A stretch of DNA of 8,907 nt from Oscillospiraceae bacterium (lineage in GTDB: Bacteria; Bacillota; Clostridia; Oscillospirales; Oscillospiraceae): assembly GCA_029009035.1 (NCBI GenBank), contig JAQXJQ010000114.1, positions 1 through 8,907 of the forward strand. Reading direction: 5' to 3'. Below are positions 6,547-8,907 of this stretch, one piece after another. The position numbers and the translations under genes are program-made. The notes under the pieces are model-generated. The model was not told where the DNA came from. It saw only the letters and a program-made list of their open reading frames with translations, and ran no database searches. Positions within the stretch are counted from its first letter, which is position 1. The number at the start of each line of letters is the position of its first letter.

Positions 6547-8907
6547 ATATCATAAGATTTACCGTGAACGGGGCGGGGGATACCGCCTGGACGGACAGCG
6601 GAGAATTGAAGCTCGCCCTCTTTGCCCAGGGCGGCGCGCAGACCATGCGTCTGAGGATCTTCCGCAGAGAAGCGCTGTGCTGGGACAGCGGAGAGCGTCC
6701 CTGGGAGCCTTACTGCAGGATGGAGTGTCCCGCGCTGCAGCCGTGCAGCTGCTACCGTGTTGTCGCGTCGGTGAACGGAACTGCCAGCCGGGAGCTGAAG
6801 CTGCTCACCGGTCTGATGGGACGGGATTGGCAGGGCAAATGGATCGAGCCGGAGCAGGAATGTGCCGTCAAGGAGCGGCCAATCCAGTTTTTTGAGCAGT
6901 TTGTGCCCATGCCCGACCATCTGGGCGGACATGACCGGCTGAAGAGCGTCCGGGAACTGCGCCGTGTCTTCACCCTGGAGCGTCTGCCGGAGCAGGCGGT
7001 CTTTTGCGCCAGCGCTCAGGGAATCTATGCCCTGTGGCTCAACGGAGTGCGGGTGGATGAGCGCCGTCTGGCGCCGGAGACAACACCCTATGAGACCATG
7101 CTTTACTATCAGGCCTACGATGTCACCGGCCTGCTGCGGACGGGGGAGAATACCCTTCGCGTTCTGCTGGGTGACGGCTGGTGGATCGGGCGTATCGGCA
7201 TCACCGGCGACAGCTGTCAGTACGGCGACAGGCTGGCCTTTCTGGGCCAGCTGACCCTGGACTTCGGCGGTGAGCGGCAGGTTCTTCCCACCGATGAACG
7301 CTTTGAGAGCAGGGCCTCCCGCATCCGCTATGCCGATCTGTTCATGGGGGAGAAGTGGGACTGCTCCGCACCGGAGGAGGACTGGATGCCCTGCCATGGG
7401 GGAACGGCTCCCTCCGGCCGTCTGGAACTGCAGACCACGGCTCCGGTGTCCGTCTGGACGGAGCTTGCGCCCAAAGAGATCCTCACCACCCCCAGGGGGG
7501 AGCTGGTGGTGGATTTCGGCCAATGTCTCGCCGGTGTGGTGGAGCTGGAACTCAGCTGTCCCAAGGGGTGTGAAGTAATTCTCGAGCACAGCGAAACGCT
7601 GGACGCACAGGGAAATTTCTTCCGCAATATTCTGGGCCGCAACAAGGATCAGCAGGACCGTGTGATCTGCGGCGAGGGCGTGACCCGTTTCTGCCCGGAA
7701 TTTACTTATCACGGATTTCGCTATGTAAAGCTGGAAGGGGCTGCTGCCTCGGACATCCGCTCCATCCGCGCGCTGGCCGTAGGAACCGCGCTGGAGGAGG
7801 CGGGGTCCTTCTCCTGTTCCCACAGCGCGCTTACCCAGCTTCAGCATAATATCCGCTGGGCCACCCGCAGCAATATGGTCTCGGTCCCCACCGACTGTCC
7901 CCAGCGGGAAAAGGCGGGTTGGACGGGGGACATTCAGGTGTTTGCCCCCACGGGATGCTTCAATTACGATCTGCACGGCTTTTTGAGCGCCTGGCTGGGC
8001 CAGATGCGTCTGTCCCAGGCGGAAGACGGCGCAGTCCCCATCGTCATCCCCAGCTATCCTGCGCAGACCGCCATCCAGACCGAGACCTTCGGAGGCAATG
8101 TATCCGCCGCCTGGAGCGATGCCTGTGTGCTGGTTCCGCTGGCCCTCTATCGGCAGAGCGGGGACAAGGGTGTGCTGCGGGACAACCTTGCCATGATGGA
8201 GAAGTGGCTGGGATATGTGGAGCGGGCGGCCGCAGTTCCTCCCGGGAACTATGAGAGCCTGGACGCGGAGGCAAAACAGCGCAGCAAATACCTGTGGACC
8301 GAGGGGTTCCACTTCGGGGACTGGCTCATTCCCAGCTATCAGGATGATGTGATGGCCGGAGCCGCCATCACCGCGAAGATCGTTGCCTCCTGTCAATATG
8401 CCGTCACCGTGGCGGGCTATCTGGAGGTGCTGGAGGCTCTGGATGAGCCGGAAGAGAAGATCGAGCGGTACCGCACGCTGCTGGGCAATATCCGCCGCGC
8501 GGTGCGGGAGGAGTATGTCCGTTCGGACGGCACGGTGGAGGGAGACCTGCAGGGTCTCTATGTAATGGTGCTGTATGCCGGCGCCGTGGAGGGTGAGCTG
8601 GCCCAAAAGGTGGCTGACCGCCTGGCACGGCTCATCGAGGAAAACGGCGGCGGACTGGATACCGGCTTTGTATCCGTGCCCCACTTGCTGGATATGCTGG
8701 CTCAGAACGGCCATGAGGATCTGGCGTGGAAGCTCCTGTTTCGGACGGAAGCTCCCGGCTGGCTCTATCAGGTGGAGCATGGGGCCACCAGCATGTGGGA
8801 GAACTGGAATGCCGTCCGCCCGGACGGTACGGTGGAGGGCGACCTGCAGGGCCTCTATGTGATGGTGCTGTATGCCGGCGCCGTGGAGGGTGAGTTGGCC
8901 CAAAAGG
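6531..8907 (+). CDS. GH78 alpha-L-rhamnosidase, cut by the window end
   Basis: The enzyme removes terminal alpha-L-rhamnose from glycosides or pectin-derived oligosaccharides by an inverting mechanism. The frame is open without a stop for 792 codons from a GTG at 6531. No signal peptide is visible (start DQSLNIIRF), so it is predicted to be cytoplasmic. An N-terminal beta-domain of the Bac_rhamnosid_N type is marked by YALWLNG (166-172) and GDGWW (214-218). The (alpha/alpha)6 catalytic domain has TDCPQRE (454-460) and GWTGD (463-467); D455, E460 and D467 have the spacing of D567, E572 and D579 of Bacillus RhaB. GDW is at 596-598, and GATSMWENW (751-759) holds E757, the likely catalytic base. 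After VRPDGTV (about 762-768) the expected SFNHYA-type region and C-terminal beta-sandwich are absent; a near copy of residues 663-693 follows instead. The start overlaps the regulator by 16 nt. Confidence 0.9.
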   Translation, partial: MDQSLNIIRFTVNGAGDTAWTDSGELKLALFAQGGAQTMRLRIFRREALCWDSGERPWEPYCRMECPALQPCSCYRVVASVNGTASRELKLLTGLMGRDWQGKWIEPEQECAVKERPIQFFEQFVPMPDHLGGHDRLKSVRELRRVFTLERLPEQAVFCASAQGIYALWLNGVRVDERRLAPETTPYETMLYYQAYDVTGLLRTGENTLRVLLGDGWWIGRIGITGDSCQYGDRLAFLGQLTLDFGGERQVLPTDERFESRASRIRYADLFMGEKWDCSAPEEDWMPCHGGTAPSGRLELQTTAPVSVWTELAPKEILTTPRGELVVDFGQCLAGVVELELSCPKGCEVILEHSETLDAQGNFFRNILGRNKDQQDRVICGEGVTRFCPEFTYHGFRYVKLEGAAASDIRSIRALAVGTALEEAGSFSCSHSALTQLQHNIRWATRSNMVSVPTDCPQREKAGWTGDIQVFAPTGCFNYDLHGFLSAWLGQMRLSQAEDGAVPIVIPSYPAQTAIQTETFGGNVSAAWSDACVLVPLALYRQSGDKGVLRDNLAMMEKWLGYVERAAAVPPGNYESLDAEAKQRSKYLWTEGFHFGDWLIPSYQDDVMAGAAITAKIVASCQYAVTVAGYLEVLEALDEPEEKIERYRTLLGNIRRAVREEYVRSDGTVEGDLQGLYVMVLYAGAVEGELAQKVADRLARLIEENGGGLDTGFVSVPHLLDMLAQNGHEDLAWKLLFRTEAPGWLYQVEHGATSMWENWNAVRPDGTVEGDLQGLYVMVLYAGAVEGELAQK
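8517..8610 (+). repeat. Direct repeat in the rhamnosidase gene, copy 1
   Basis: This 94-bp segment codes for residues 663-693. It stands where GH78 enzymes normally have the helix between the GDW region and the DTGF motif, so it is the native copy. It matches 8814-8907 with 7 differences. Confidence 0.95.
8814..8907 (+). repeat. Direct repeat in the rhamnosidase gene, copy 2, ending at the window edge
   Basis: This copy lies exactly 297 bp (99 codons, in frame) after copy 1, with 87 of 94 bases identical. Six of the seven differences are silent; one changes Ser to Pro. It replaces sequence expected after the catalytic GATSMWE motif and runs to the last base of the window. It is either a real in-frame duplication or, more likely, a join to another strain's version of copy 1 made during assembly. 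Confidence 0.9.

Noticed and set aside
6518..6895. ATG-started frame of 125 codons as the gene following the regulator.
   Set aside because: It is out of frame with the GH78 motifs; the GTG frame at 6531 runs 792 codons without a stop and carries the family signatures.
6459..8903. Open frame of about 814 codons on the - strand across the right end.
   Set aside because: It is the complement shadow of the GH78 gene. The + strand frame has continuous family motifs; the - frame has none, and its internal repeat only mirrors the 94-bp duplicate.

Overview
The window looks like a piece of a GC-rich gut Firmicutes genome (Oscillospiraceae-like clostridia). This rests on AAGGAGG/AGAGGTG-type ribosome sites, a lipoprotein signal with a lipobox, a CUT2-type sugar ABC transporter, and a GTAGGGGCGG-type intergenic palindrome. 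The taxonomic placement is inference. Both ends cut through genes, and the unusual length and the behaviour of the right end suggest a complete draft or metagenomic contig.

Layout. (1) 2-244, + strand: the C-terminal end of rhamnulose-1-phosphate aldolase (RhaD). (2) 256-298: a strong bidirectional terminator between convergent genes. (3) 5187 down to 304, - strand: a four-gene CUT2-type ABC importer in the order ATPase, permease, solute-binding lipoprotein, second permease. A 12-bp-stem palindrome lies between the binding protein and the last permease. (4) 5188-5385: a divergent control region with a near-consensus promoter for the regulator and a TATAAT box without a good -35 for the transporter. 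(5) 5386-6546, + strand: an AraC-family regulator with a cupin-type sensor domain. (6) 6531-8907, + strand: a GH78 alpha-L-rhamnosidase that starts with GTG inside the end of the regulator gene and runs off the window.

Together this is a rhamnose or rhamnoside utilisation locus. The importer brings sugar in, a rhamnosidase without a signal peptide releases L-rhamnose in the cytoplasm, RhaD cleaves rhamnulose-1-phosphate to DHAP and lactaldehyde, and the AraC protein probably senses the sugar and switches on the divergent units. The pathway is known. The substrate of the transporter is inferred only from context.

I did not find a wholly new system. The points worth a second look are: a 94-bp near-duplicate in the rhamnosidase gene that replaces its expected C-terminal end, probably an assembly chimera; an ATPase whose second ATP site has decayed in all three motifs; the hairpin after the binding-protein gene; and the pairing of a monosaccharide-type importer with a cytoplasmic rhamnosidase.
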